Of a stretch of 64,000 nt of DNA, positions 9,193 through 17,797 are shown one piece after another. Source of the DNA: Clostridium caldaquaticum (GTDB taxonomy: Bacteria; Bacillota; Clostridia; Clostridiales; Clostridiaceae); NCBI RefSeq assembly GCF_023806125.1, contig NZ_JAMSKT010000003.1, positions 62,001-126,000 of the forward strand. The letters run 5' to 3'. The notes under the pieces are model-generated. The model was not told the origin of the DNA. It searched no databases and saw only the letters and a list, made by a program, of their open reading frames with translations. The translations under genes were made by a program, and so were the position numbers. The first letter of the stretch is position 1. Every line of letters begins with the position of its first letter.

Positions 9193-9239
9193 AAATAAAT
9201 CCAGTAGAATAAGCTGTAAGCCTTCTACTGGATTTATTT
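9193..9239 (-). terminator. Terminator of the DUF362 gene
   Basis: AAATAAATCCAGTAGAA (9193-9209) and TTCTACTGGATTTATTT (9223-9239) form a perfect 17-bp stem immediately after the DUF362 stop codon. Confidence 0.85.
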
Positions 9240-9241
9240 TT

Positions 9242-10264
9242 TTAATTTATTTCAACAAGCTCATAATCCATTGTTCCTAATCCAATTTTTTCTGCATGTC
9301 TAAGAGCCGGCCTGCCTTTTTCAAAAAGTTTCTTCCCGCTGCTTTTCTGAACTAAGTCAAGGCATGCAGCATCTAAGGCAACAGGATCTTTTCCTGCAAG
9401 AATACCAATATTATCTGCAATTGGTTTCATATGCGCACCAACACAGTCACACTCCTCAGTAATATTGTGAACAAAAGTTATGTATATAATATCTTTGTCT
9501 TTTGCGGCTCCGTAAGCATACTCTGCAAGTTTCTCAAGAAAATTCGAGCCGCTCCAGGTGTTTTCAATTGCACCTTTAGGACAAACAGCAATACATCCAG
9601 CACAGCCAATACATTTACTCTCATCAATTACTGCAGTCTCTTCAATTTGGATAGCACTATAGTTGCATTTTTTCACACAAATACCACAGGATACACATCT
9701 TTCAGCATCTACTACAGGTGATATTCCTGAATGCTGTTCCAGCTTGCCGCCTCTAGCAGCAAATCCCATAGCAAGCTGCTTAATTGCACCACCGAATCCA
9801 GCAGCTATGTGTCCTTTAAAATGACTTACAACAATAAATTGTTTATATTTCCCGTATCCTCTGCCTATTTTACATTTCTTTATATATTCTTTATTTATTT
9901 CTATTTCATCATACTCTGTTCCAATATCTCCATCTGCTATTATTATTGGAATCTGTGTAAAGCCATGAGCTTTTGCTGTTTCAATATGACTCTCTGTGGT
10001 AGTCCTTGATCCTCTATAGAGCACATTGGTTTCAATATAAGATGGAGATACTCCCTTTTCTTTCAAATAATTTATGACTTCATCGTAGCATTTTGCAGGT
10101 ATAAAAGTTTTGTTTCCCTTTTCACCGAAATGAACCTTTATAGGTACTTCTTTTTCAAACTGATGTCCAGTTTCTGATACTACTTTTTTAACAAGTTCCA
10201 AAGCATCTTTTCCAAGCTTATTATAATCAGACTGTAAATTTTTAATAAAATATACTTTACTCAT
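9242..10264 (-). CDS. DUF362 domain protein with two [4Fe-4S] ferredoxin motifs
   Basis: 340 aa from ATG 10264, which has GGAAGG 7 nt upstream; a start 7 codons earlier has no such site. A DUF362 core spans the N-terminal half and the C-terminus. A 2x[4Fe-4S] insert near residues 180-225 carries C-x2-C-x2-C-x3-C twice (CVSCGICVKKC and CIGCAGCIAVC). The family is found beside redox enzymes and is thought to bind or assemble Fe-S clusters; the reaction is unknown. It sits 21 bp downstream of an MFS gene and probably shares its transcript. Confidence 0.82.
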   Translation of the reverse strand: MSKVYFIKNLQSDYNKLGKDALELVKKVVSETGHQFEKEVPIKVHFGEKGNKTFIPAKCYDEVINYLKEKGVSPSYIETNVLYRGSRTTTESHIETAKAHGFTQIPIIIADGDIGTEYDEIEINKEYIKKCKIGRGYGKYKQFIVVSHFKGHIAAGFGGAIKQLAMGFAARGGKLEQHSGISPVVDAERCVSCGICVKKCNYSAIQIEETAVIDESKCIGCAGCIAVCPKGAIENTWSGSNFLEKLAEYAYGAAKDKDIIYITFVHNITEECDCVGAHMKPIADNIGILAGKDPVALDAACLDLVQKSSGKKLFEKGRPALRHAEKIGLGTMDYELVEIN

Positions 10265-10305
10265 CTTTGCACCTTCCATTTCCACAATTTAATTTTATTA
10301 TTTAC

Positions 10306-11484
10306 TTAAAATCCTTCTACATTATTGTTGAATTCATACATATTTATGTTTTTTAATCTGACTCCTAAAGCCAGGCAAATTACACAAATAAAAGAAATAA
10401 GCTTAAATAGTGTAAATATTGTAATATGTTCAAGAAGCATTCCTCCAGCTATATTCCCCAAAAATGTTCCAATACCACAGGAAGCAAAATACATTGTCAT
10501 AGCAGTAGTTTTCATTTTTTGGTGAACTGTTCTATTTAAATAATTAAGTGAAGCTATTAAAAATAAAGGATAGGTTAATGAATGTATTACTTGTATAGCA
10601 ATTACAAAAATATAAGAATAACTTATTGAGTCTAAAAAAAATCTTAATGCAAAAAATATAATTGCCAATATAAATAAATTTAAATCACTGAATTTTTTTA
10701 ACAATTTATTTCCTAAAAATAAGATTGGTATTTCACTTATTGCCATAACAAACCAAAGTAAACCAAGTTTTGAAACATCTCCTCCTGTATTTTGTATCAA
10801 TATTGTAATGTATGAATTATTACAGCCAAAAGAAATATTCACAATAATAACCATAATCAGAAATATTGAAAATTTATTATTTTTAATTATATCGGCAATA
10901 TCACTTGTATCAATTTTTTCATGAATGCTTTTACCTTTAAATTTAATGCTGATTACAATTAATGCTCCTAAAAACATGACTACTGAAAAAAGAATAAAGG
11001 CACTATTTATACCAATAACCTTTACAGCCTGCCCTATACATAGCGTTGTTACACCATATCCTAAAGAACCCATAAGTCTTATCTTGCCATACTGAATTTC
11101 TTTATGTTGTTCAATTATTTCATATGTATAAGCATCCGACAAAGGCATGACTGAACTTTGAAAACACAATACTAATATCATACTTATGATAATAAAATAA
11201 AACCCTTCAGCAATAATGAATATATAAATAGTTAAAGAGCTTAAAAGCATAGCTGTCATTAAAGAAGTTTTTTTATTTAAGTACTTATCTGTAATAAATC
11301 CCCAAACAGGCTGTGCAATTACACCAGCTATAGAATAAAATGCAAGTGCAATTCCTATCTGTGTGTAACTAAAGCCTTTCTGCTGAAAGTAAAATGTGAG
11401 AAAAGGAAAAAAACAAGCTATTGCTGCACATACAAAAATATAAAGAAATTTCAATTTAGCTGATAATATATTAGAATTATTCAT
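10306..11484 (-). CDS. MFS transporter, LacY/HcaT-like (MFS_1-like)
   Basis: 392-aa, 12-TM permease. The N-terminal helices (FFPFLTFYFQQKGFS, then a PVWGFITDKYLNKK loop) resemble the LacY/RafB/HcaT group that imports oligosaccharides, nucleosides or phenylpropionate with protons. It is upstream of the DUF362 gene in a likely two-gene unit. In a glycoside-degrading island, uptake of a glycoside or aromatic aglycone is a reasonable guess, but the sequence does not settle the substrate. Confidence 0.78.
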   Translation of the reverse strand: MNNSNILSAKLKFLYIFVCAAIACFFPFLTFYFQQKGFSYTQIGIALAFYSIAGVIAQPVWGFITDKYLNKKTSLMTAMLLSSLTIYIFIIAEGFYFIIISMILVLCFQSSVMPLSDAYTYEIIEQHKEIQYGKIRLMGSLGYGVTTLCIGQAVKVIGINSAFILFSVVMFLGALIVISIKFKGKSIHEKIDTSDIADIIKNNKFSIFLIMVIIVNISFGCNNSYITILIQNTGGDVSKLGLLWFVMAISEIPILFLGNKLLKKFSDLNLFILAIIFFALRFFLDSISYSYIFVIAIQVIHSLTYPLFLIASLNYLNRTVHQKMKTTAMTMYFASCGIGTFLGNIAGGMLLEHITIFTLFKLISFICVICLALGVRLKNINMYEFNNNVEGF

Positions 11485-11816
11485 AAAGCACTCCTTTCTT
11501 TACATTAAGTTACTAATCGCATTTTAAACACTTATAATCATATCATAAAGGATAAAGTTAACTTTAAGTCAATATATTATTTTACTTTTTTTAATTTATT
11601 AAAATATTGAAGCATCTTATTAAATTTTTGAATTTAATATCTTTATAATTATATTGAATATTAATAAATAAAAAAGAACCGCTTACTTAAAAACGATCCT
11701 CTGAAATCTATAGTTTATATAATTATAGATACTTATATATTATAATTCTTCTTTTTATAAGTGTACACAAAATGATAATAACTATATGACATTATGACTC
11801 TCACCTTGAAATATTT
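11485..11816. other. Intergenic stretch without recognised gene
   Basis: 332 bases of very AT-rich sequence between the MFS gene and the hemerythrin gene. I see no convincing open reading frame, RNA or strong hairpin. It should hold the promoter of the MFS/DUF362 unit and the 3' end of the hemerythrin transcript. Confidence 0.5.
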
Positions 11817-12212
11817 TTACTTATCACTTACAATGAGTTTGTCCTTTTCTAATATATGTTTTACCAGCCAATCAACTATAAAGTTGATAATTTCCAATAG
11901 ATATTTATCTTGATTGTAATCTATCTTATTTAAATCAACACTCTTTATCTTTTGAATAAACTCCTCATGCTCGATTTTATGTGAAAAAAACTTTTTATAC
12001 CCTATTTGACGCATATAATTTTCTTCATCATTAAAATGAAATACTGTATAATCCTCAAGTTCTTTTAAAATTTCTACTATTTTATCATATTTGTCAATAT
12101 AAAAATTATTATTTAAAATTTCATATGCTCTATTCGCTATTTCCACTAATTTCTTGTGTTCATCATCAATTCTGTCAATACCAATTGAATATTCGTCTTT
12201 CCACTTAATCAT
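11817..12212 (-). CDS. Bacteriohemerythrin
   Basis: 131-aa four-helix-bundle di-iron protein. All seven canonical ligands are in place: His19 (DDEH), His59 and Glu63 (HFNDEE), His78 and His82 (SHKIEHEEF), His119 and Asp124 (HILEKD). Such single-domain hemerythrins bind O2 reversibly and in anaerobes are taken as oxygen buffers or sensors. It has no operon partner of obvious function. Identification is firm; the physiological role is inference. Confidence 0.93.
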   Translation of the reverse strand: MIKWKDEYSIGIDRIDDEHKKLVEIANRAYEILNNNFYIDKYDKIVEILKELEDYTVFHFNDEENYMRQIGYKKFFSHKIEHEEFIQKIKSVDLNKIDYNQDKYLLEIINFIVDWLVKHILEKDKLIVSDK

Positions 12213-12288
12213 TGCCTCACTCCACCTTTCTTAACTACTTCTATTTTATATTTTATAATTTTAAAATATAAATATAAGTATAGACGAT

Positions 12289-12684
12289 TTATTTTTTTTT
12301 ATTTTTTAAAACTTGTGCAATAATTTCTGTGATAAAACCTAAAATTACTCCTATTACTATAATTTCAATATAAATTACTGTACCGATTAAATCTTGCCAC
12401 CCACTCAAATTCCTAATATATGAAAAAGATGCAAATATTACAGCTACTATATTTGCTATAAAAATTATCATAAAAAAATATTTAAATCCATAATAACCAA
12501 AAACACAAATAAATATAGATATTACGCAAGAAATACCTAAAAACACTAAACTCATTTTAGTTATGAATTCCTGCTTAGTTCCAAAACTATAAAAAAAATT
12601 TAAAATAATAGTTACTATAATTATCATTATTGGTAATATTTTAAACCAAGTTCTGCTCTTTTTTTCTGGAATAATGTTTTTCAA
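12289..12684 (-). CDS. Small hypothetical membrane protein, four predicted TM segments
   Basis: 131 aa with hydrophobic stretches at about residues 14-31, 43-63, 67-88 and 101-124, a basic N-terminus (EKKSRTW) and a KNKKK tail, suggesting both ends face the cytoplasm. I recognise no family. It lies between the hemerythrin gene and the restriction-modification genes. A Shine-Dalgarno-like GAGGGGGAG precedes the ATG, so it is probably translated. Confidence 0.6.
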   Translation of the reverse strand: MKNIIPEKKSRTWFKILPIMIIIVTIILNFFYSFGTKQEFITKMSLVFLGISCVISIFICVFGYYGFKYFFMIIFIANIVAVIFASFSYIRNLSGWQDLIGTVIYIEIIVIGVILGFITEIIAQVLKNKKK

Positions 12685-12909
12685 ACTGTTCTCCCCCTCT
12701 TTATCATAAAAGTTAAAATAAATCTATAAAAATTCAATAATCTAACTTCATTATAATATTTACAGTATTAGAATACTACATTAAATAATATTTTTTATGC
12801 ATTTTTTCATAGATTATATTTTTTGTTATTTCTCAATAACATTTATATTTATATAATGAGTATCTTTATATATCTAAGAATATATTTTAACTTTACTTTA
12901 TATAAGTTA

Positions 12910-13617
12910 TTAAAATAATCCTTTTTCTTCTATTTCTTTAGTAAGCTCTTGTATAACATTTTCTACAAGACTGCTACTATCCTCTTCTATAGCTAATTCA
13001 CCAATAGCATTTATTAATTCAAAATAAAACTTAGGGTTTCCTGTTAATCTATGCCAAAAATCTTGTCCAACTATTACAGGATAAGTTTCGTTTACTTTCT
13101 TATAATGGACGCTTAGCTGCTTTTCAGTACCATAAAATACACCAACAACTAAATCATCTACACTAACCCTTAATCCATTTGTACGAGCTAAATTTTTAAC
13201 TGCTTTAAAATGATTGTTAATAGTTTCAACATCATCTTTATTAATTGTATTCGGCCCTGATTTAATTTGACAATATTTTTTTCTACCATCAACTTGATCA
13301 ATAAATTCAATATCTATACCAGATGTAGTTGAAGCAAATCCACCTAAAACATAACTGCAGAACTTCTGCATGTTATTACCAAATGTAGTAGTAATAGAAG
13401 TTCCGAGTATGCGTGGATATATTAAAGCTCTTGCCAAACTCTCAGAATTACTGTTTCCTGTCAAATAATTGGATAAATAACTTACTAAAAAAGGATTAAT
13501 ATTAAAATTAGAAAGTTTTTTACACTTTATAGTATTCTTTTTATGGCTTTCTATAACGGATTCCTTAAAAAATTCCTTTGCTTTAACTAAAATCTCATAT
13601 CTTTGTTGCTCGTCCAT
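12910..13617 (-). CDS. Type II restriction endonuclease (PmeII/Eco47II-like)
   Basis: 235 aa from ATG 13617, chosen over an ATG three codons earlier because GAAAGG is then correctly spaced. A PD-(D/E)xK-type core is visible: Asp102 and Glu104 in SGIDIEF, then Gln117-Ile-Lys119 in QIKSGPN, with the SGPN signature of the PmeII-like group. The product would cut unmethylated DNA at the site protected by the adjacent cytosine methyltransferase. Gene order is methyltransferase then endonuclease on the same strand, with a terminator between them, so each has its own promoter or read-through is partial. The recognition sequence cannot be deduced. Confidence 0.75.
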   Translation of the reverse strand: MDEQQRYEILVKAKEFFKESVIESHKKNTIKCKKLSNFNINPFLVSYLSNYLTGNSNSESLARALIYPRILGTSITTTFGNNMQKFCSYVLGGFASTTSGIDIEFIDQVDGRKKYCQIKSGPNTINKDDVETINNHFKAVKNLARTNGLRVSVDDLVVGVFYGTEKQLSVHYKKVNETYPVIVGQDFWHRLTGNPKFYFELINAIGELAIEEDSSSLVENVIQELTKEIEEKGLF

Positions 13618-13773
13618 ATATATCATCCTTTCCCCCTATGCTAACAATATTATAGCATACAGCTTTAAACAGTTCAGCATTTTTATGCTCAATAATACCT
13701 TTACTTCAATAAAATAACATTATAAAATTAATATACTTACTTTAATTTATTTTCTTTGTGAAATAATTACAAC

Positions 13774-13801
13774 AAAAAAATAGCCCTATTTTAAAAGGCT
13801 A
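13774..13801 (-). terminator. Terminator of cytosine methyltransferase gene
   Basis: TAGCC (13781-13785) and GGCTA (13797-13801) with a seven-base T run on the minus strand (A7 at 13774-13780). It separates the methyltransferase from the endonuclease. Confidence 0.65.
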
Positions 13802-13807
13802 ATTTTA

Positions 13808-15163
13808 TTAATCTAATTGATTTAATACGTTTATTATTGATAATCCTACCGCTTTAGCAAACTTTACCGGTACAGCATTTCCTATTTGTTTATATTGTTC
13901 ACCCATGGAGCCGGTAAATTGCCATGAATCAGGAAAGCTTTGAATTCTGGCATATTCTCTAACTGTAAAAGGTCTCGTTTCATCTGGATGACACCTCTCC
14001 GTTTGTTTTTGTGCAGGACTGCAAGTTAGCGTTAGACAAGGCTCTTCCCAAGAAATTCTTCTTGCCATTCCTGTTCTTCCTCCACCTGAATAATAACTCT
14101 TGCCCATATATTCCATTGCAATTTCATCCGGCAAATCTTTCCAATAACCTCCAGGTGGAACAAGTTCTAAAACCTTTCGTTTAGTCTCAGGATATTTTGC
14201 ACCAATAGAATTTGGAACATTGGCTAATGCGTCTCTCAATGTAGGAATATAATCAAATGGTTTAGGATATTTATATTTAATACCTGTAATATCTTCTCTA
14301 ATCCCTACAATAATTATCCTTTGTCTTTTTTGAGCAACACCATAATTCATGGCATTTAAAACTCTATATTCAACTCTATACCCAATTTCCATAAATACAT
14401 TCAGCATTGTCCTAAGCGTCTTTCCACCGTCGTGGGATACTAACCCTTTAACATTTTCAGCTAGAAACATTTTAGGTTTTAATTCTCTTAGTATTTCTGC
14501 ATAATAATAAAACATTGTACCCCTAACGTCCTCTAATCCAAGCTTCTTACCTGCATAACTAAATGCTTGACAAGGATACCCGCCCGATAATACATCAATT
14601 TCTATATTTTTATCTATATAATTTCTTATACCCTTTTCTACAACAGTCACTATATTTTCTTCAATAACATTCCAATTTGGTCTATTTATTCTTAAAGTAT
14701 TACAGCAATGTTTATCTACCTCTACTAGTCCAACAGTATTAAAACCAGCTTCTTCTAAACCTAAAGCTAATCCTCCACCACCCGCAAATAATTCTAAAAC
14801 ATTATAACGTCTTTTAGGCACAATATTCATTATATCAACATAATCATTGTCAGAAGCATATTGTGGCTTATAAATATCATATTTTTCTAATTCTTCGTTT
14901 ATAAAAGAGTTTTCAGCAGAATAATATTTATTTCGTTCAAATTCTTCACATTCATTTAATTCAGCTATTTCCATAAAATTGACACCCAGAGTATCACAAA
15001 GCAGTCGTACATTACTTTTGATAGGGTCAAATTTATCTGATAGTAAAACAGATAACTGATTCTTAGTTATTCCCAAACGTTTAGCCAATTCTGTTTGAGT
15101 AGATATATCTTTTTGTTTCATAATGTACCTTACTTTTTCTTTGCTGATTTTTAATTCTTCCAT
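13808..15163 (-). CDS. DNA (cytosine-5-)-methyltransferase with N-terminal XRE helix-turn-helix
   Basis: 451 aa. Residues 1-70 form an XRE-type HTH (TQTELAKRLGITKNQLSVLL). The methylase begins near 120: motif I LELFAGGGGLALGL (123-136), motif IV GGYPCQAFS with catalytic Cys198, motif VI ENV (236-238), motif VIII QKRQRIIIVG, a variable target-recognition region and motif X QIGNAVP near the C-terminus. It is the protective half of a type II restriction-modification system with the downstream endonuclease. An HTH fused to the methylase, as in M.EcoRII-like and M.SsoII-like enzymes, usually means the methyltransferase represses its own promoter. Confidence 0.92.
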   Translation of the reverse strand: MEELKISKEKVRYIMKQKDISTQTELAKRLGITKNQLSVLLSDKFDPIKSNVRLLCDTLGVNFMEIAELNECEEFERNKYYSAENSFINEELEKYDIYKPQYASDNDYVDIMNIVPKRRYNVLELFAGGGGLALGLEEAGFNTVGLVEVDKHCCNTLRINRPNWNVIEENIVTVVEKGIRNYIDKNIEIDVLSGGYPCQAFSYAGKKLGLEDVRGTMFYYYAEILRELKPKMFLAENVKGLVSHDGGKTLRTMLNVFMEIGYRVEYRVLNAMNYGVAQKRQRIIIVGIREDITGIKYKYPKPFDYIPTLRDALANVPNSIGAKYPETKRKVLELVPPGGYWKDLPDEIAMEYMGKSYYSGGGRTGMARRISWEEPCLTLTCSPAQKQTERCHPDETRPFTVREYARIQSFPDSWQFTGSMGEQYKQIGNAVPVKFAKAVGLSIINVLNQLD

Positions 15164-15180
15164 ACAAAACGCTCCTAACC

Positions 15181-15190
15181 CTTATATAAG
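15181..15190. promoter_or_regulatory. Palindrome upstream of the XRE-methyltransferase, candidate operator
   Basis: CTTATATAAG is a perfect 10-bp palindrome 17 bp upstream of the methyltransferase start, directly before its TTAGGAG ribosome binding site. It is a plausible autoregulatory target for the fused HTH. In AT-rich DNA such a palindrome can occur by chance. Confidence 0.35.
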
Positions 15191-15490
15191 TTATGAAAAT
15201 ATCTTAACAAAACAAAAGGTTTTTGTAAATGAATTTTTCATAAATTCTGCTAACATGATACTCATCCTCATGGAAAAATTGAAAAATATAAATATTACAA
15301 TAATTTATCTTTTTTAAGCTTTAATAGTGTAACCATAAAAAACTAACCGTATTTAATTTTTAATCTAACTATATAGTAACAGCTTCTTTCGGTGTCAAAA
15401 GTAAATAATACCACAAACAACTTGTGGTGTCTGCTGTGTATTGGCAATAGAAATCACTGCAAATATTATCAATTGTTATCAATATAATTA
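15191..15490. other. Intergenic stretch with terminator, no gene
   Basis: 300 bases upstream of the methyltransferase. A hairpin ACCACAA (15410-15416)/TTGTGGT (15422-15428) followed on the minus strand by ATTATTTAC is positioned to end the decayed AraC-GH39 transcript. No reading frame I would defend. Confidence 0.5.
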
Positions 15491-15958
15491 TCAAATTTTA
15501 TGACAAAGGATAGCATAATTCCCTCTGCTATCCGATGTTATAATTGTATTTTTCTTTATTTTAATAAGATAACTATAAAGCTCATTTAAAAACTGAAACG
15601 CAAAAAAAAGCCGGTTTCTTTATACCATCTCTTGTGAGAAGTCCTGAGCCTCCGTTAATAGGCTCAACTGAATCATTTGCAGAAGTAAATTGATCAGAAC
15701 CAACCCAAAACCCAATCAGATCTACTTTTTCTAATACATCTGCAGCATTCTTTACACAGTATGCAGCCTGATAGCAGGAGTCATTTTGATAATTTCTGCT
15801 TGAAACAGTAGAATTCCACTCTGTTACATAAATCTTACAATTCATATTTATCCTTCCTTGAGATATAATAATATTGTATCAGAGTTTCTGACACATAAAT
15901 CTTTTATCTCTGAGCTTACTTCAAGATTAAATTCATAGCTGTTATAAATATATTTCAT
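15491..15958 (-). pseudogene. Remnant of an AraC-GH39 fusion gene (internal deletion plus frameshift)
   Basis: The frame 15582-15845 encodes KIYVTEWNSTVSSRNYQND and onwards, matching the GH39 nucleophile region and C-terminal half of the intact AraC-GH39 protein at 52518-55022 (MTEWNLTVNHRNLIND). The match breaks at a run of eight Ts near 15602-15609. In the shifted frame it continues as AFQFLNELYSYLI to a stop at 15491, paralleling HAFKLLYKLENELI. Immediately upstream a 36-codon frame (15848-15958, RBS AAGAGG) ends DTILLYLKEG, similar to the cupin start of AraC-type proteins. The simplest reading is loss of the middle of the gene plus a frameshift. The cupin assignment is the weaker part. 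Confidence 0.7.
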
Positions 15959-16055
15959 GCCAAAACAACCTCTTATAACTAATAAATTCTAAATAACATA
16001 ACCTTATACTGATAAATTATTATTACTTATTCAATTATACATAAATTTAATACAA

Positions 16056-16097
16056 AAATGCAGATAACACTGCTGTATTAGAATGAAATCTGCATTT
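16056..16097 (-). terminator. Terminator of carboxylesterase gene
   Basis: AAATGCAGAT (16056-16065) and ATCTGCATTT (16088-16097), with TTTTTGTATT following on the minus strand. Confidence 0.7.
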
Positions 16098-16149
16098 CTT
16101 TATTAATTATATAATTAAATAAAACTAAATTCTAATTTTTACTTTGTAA

Positions 16150-17481
16150 CTATACGTCAAATTCCATAACAAAGGGATTTTTCTCTGAACAAGGCTTCCA
16201 TTCCGGCAAATTTATTGAATTTGGATTTCCTTTTTTCATAAAATTCGTCCAATAATCAAGCATTTTTTCAGAAAGCTCATAATCCTTATCAGTTAATGGA
16301 CGCCAGCAGTTTTTTAATGTTCCAAACATGTACCACAATTCAGCAGAATGAAATGCACCTGCATTATCACCTGGCATGCATCTTTTAAAATAATATACAT
16401 AAGCCGGCTTTCTCCCGAGTTTTTCCTGCATTAAACTCCATCCAAGGCATCCTTGCTGCAGTCTGCTGTTACACTCTTTTGCTTCTTTCTCAGTAACAGT
16501 TATATCATGACGGGTAGAACCTATCATTACAGGCACATCATGAGTCCTTCCGCCTGCAGCTAAATTATCATAGCTATCCTCAACAACATAGCCATTCATT
16601 ACTGGTTTATATATAAGTCCTTTGCCTGCCTGCATTACTTCAGCTACTATTTGTTTTTGTAATTGAAGAATTTTTTCCATAGGAAGCTTTCTTAGTTCAT
16701 AAAGAGAAGATACTCCTGAAAGCTCAACTATACGATTACCGAAAGTAAAAGCTTCATCCAATGTAATATCTTCGTCAAGAATTTTAGGATATCCTCCACC
16801 GCTCTGTATTATTGCTTTAGAAAATTTCCCCTTTGTATATGTTGATGATAAAAGTGTCTGAACACTAATAGCACCAGCTGACTGGCCGAAAATTGTAATA
16901 TTATCAGCATCTCCGCCAAATTCTGCAATATTGTCTCTAACCCAGTTCAGTGCTGCTATCTGATCCAGTATTCCATAGTTTCCACAGGCAGCTGCATCTT
17001 CTTCATAAACCCAAGGATGTGCAAAAAAACCCAAAAGTCCGCAGCGATAATTAATTGTTACAAGAATAACATCTCTTTTTGCATATGCATTAGTTCTAAA
17101 TTCTAATTCATGTCCGGTTCCACCTGAAAACGCACCTCCATGAATATAAAAAGCTACCGGCAGCTTTTCTGTAACTTCTTTATCTGGTACCCATATATTT
17201 AAATACAAACAATCTTCGTCTATAGGTGTAGCATATATAGAATCACTATAAAATTCTTTCTTGAAAAAGTTATCAGGTAAATCCCATTCTGTCTGTGGAG
17301 AACGATTACCAAAATGATCTGCTTTATAAATTCCTTCAAAAGGTGCTAAAGGTTTTGGGGCTGAAAATCTTAAGTCTCCGATTGGTGGTTTAGCATAAGG
17401 AATCCCTTTAAATACTATGCAACCGTCTTCACGGACGCCCTCTATTAATCCTAATTTTGTTTTCACAACCACTTGTCTCAT
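16150..17481 (-). CDS. Type-B carboxylesterase/lipase
   Basis: 443 aa from ATG 17481 (AGGAGGG 7 nt upstream); a start 10 codons earlier lacks a site. Alpha/beta hydrolase with oxyanion motif HGGAFSGG (about residues 114-121), nucleophile elbow GQSAG (about 200) and catalytic His in AGAFHSAELWYMFG near 380. It is shorter than the usual 500 aa because the lid region between the GSTRHD and YVYYF segments is only about 40 residues, as in a gut-clostridial subgroup I recall. No signal peptide, so intracellular. It could remove acyl groups from plant glycosides; that role is inference. Confidence 0.87.
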   Translation of the reverse strand: MRQVVVKTKLGLIEGVREDGCIVFKGIPYAKPPIGDLRFSAPKPLAPFEGIYKADHFGNRSPQTEWDLPDNFFKKEFYSDSIYATPIDEDCLYLNIWVPDKEVTEKLPVAFYIHGGAFSGGTGHELEFRTNAYAKRDVILVTINYRCGLLGFFAHPWVYEEDAAACGNYGILDQIAALNWVRDNIAEFGGDADNITIFGQSAGAISVQTLLSSTYTKGKFSKAIIQSGGGYPKILDEDITLDEAFTFGNRIVELSGVSSLYELRKLPMEKILQLQKQIVAEVMQAGKGLIYKPVMNGYVVEDSYDNLAAGGRTHDVPVMIGSTRHDITVTEKEAKECNSRLQQGCLGWSLMQEKLGRKPAYVYYFKRCMPGDNAGAFHSAELWYMFGTLKNCWRPLTDKDYELSEKMLDYWTNFMKKGNPNSINLPEWKPCSEKNPFVMEFDV

Positions 17482-17604
17482 AATACCCTCCTTTTTTTCT
17501 GAAGCATGCAAAGATTTTTAAACTTTGTATCTCCTATATTTTATATTTTCAAATATAATTACTTAAGTTCATTATATCAGAATAAGAAAAACATAGCTTT
17601 ATTA

Positions 17605-17642
17605 AACTAGTCCAATTATTTTTAAATTCTTGTGGACTAGTT
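17605..17642. repeat. Perfect 10-bp inverted repeat upstream of the esterase
   Basis: AACTAGTCCA (17605-17614) and TGGACTAGTT (17633-17642) with an 18-bp spacer. The T tract is weak, so it may be a regulator site for the esterase promoter rather than a terminator. A second pair, ATTTTGC (17667-17673)/GCAAAAT (17685-17691), lies just beyond. Confidence 0.45.
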
Positions 17643-17707
17643 GTTTTAAACTCACAGCACGGTAAAATTTTGCAAATTGTTAGTGCAAAATCTGCAAATA
17701 ATTTAAA

Positions 17708-17758
17708 CTCCCCTTATAGCTGAAGGTATATTACCTAAACTAACTACTATAAGGAGAG
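17708..17758. terminator. Hairpin after the flavoprotein operon
   Basis: CTCCCCTTATAG (17708-17719) and CTATAAGGAGAG (17747-17758) pair with one mismatch and enclose a smaller AGGTA/TACCT hairpin. It lies about 40 bp past the 3' end of the flavoprotein gene. The T run is poor on the minus strand. Confidence 0.5.
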
Positions 17759-17797
17759 CCTTTTATAACTATTCAGTATTAATCTTTATTATTTTAT

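Noticed and set aside
15506-15533. GGATAGCA/TGCTATCC hairpin as a terminator
   Set aside because: It lies inside the continuing GH39-like reading frame and lacks a T run; the hairpin at 15410-15428 fits better.
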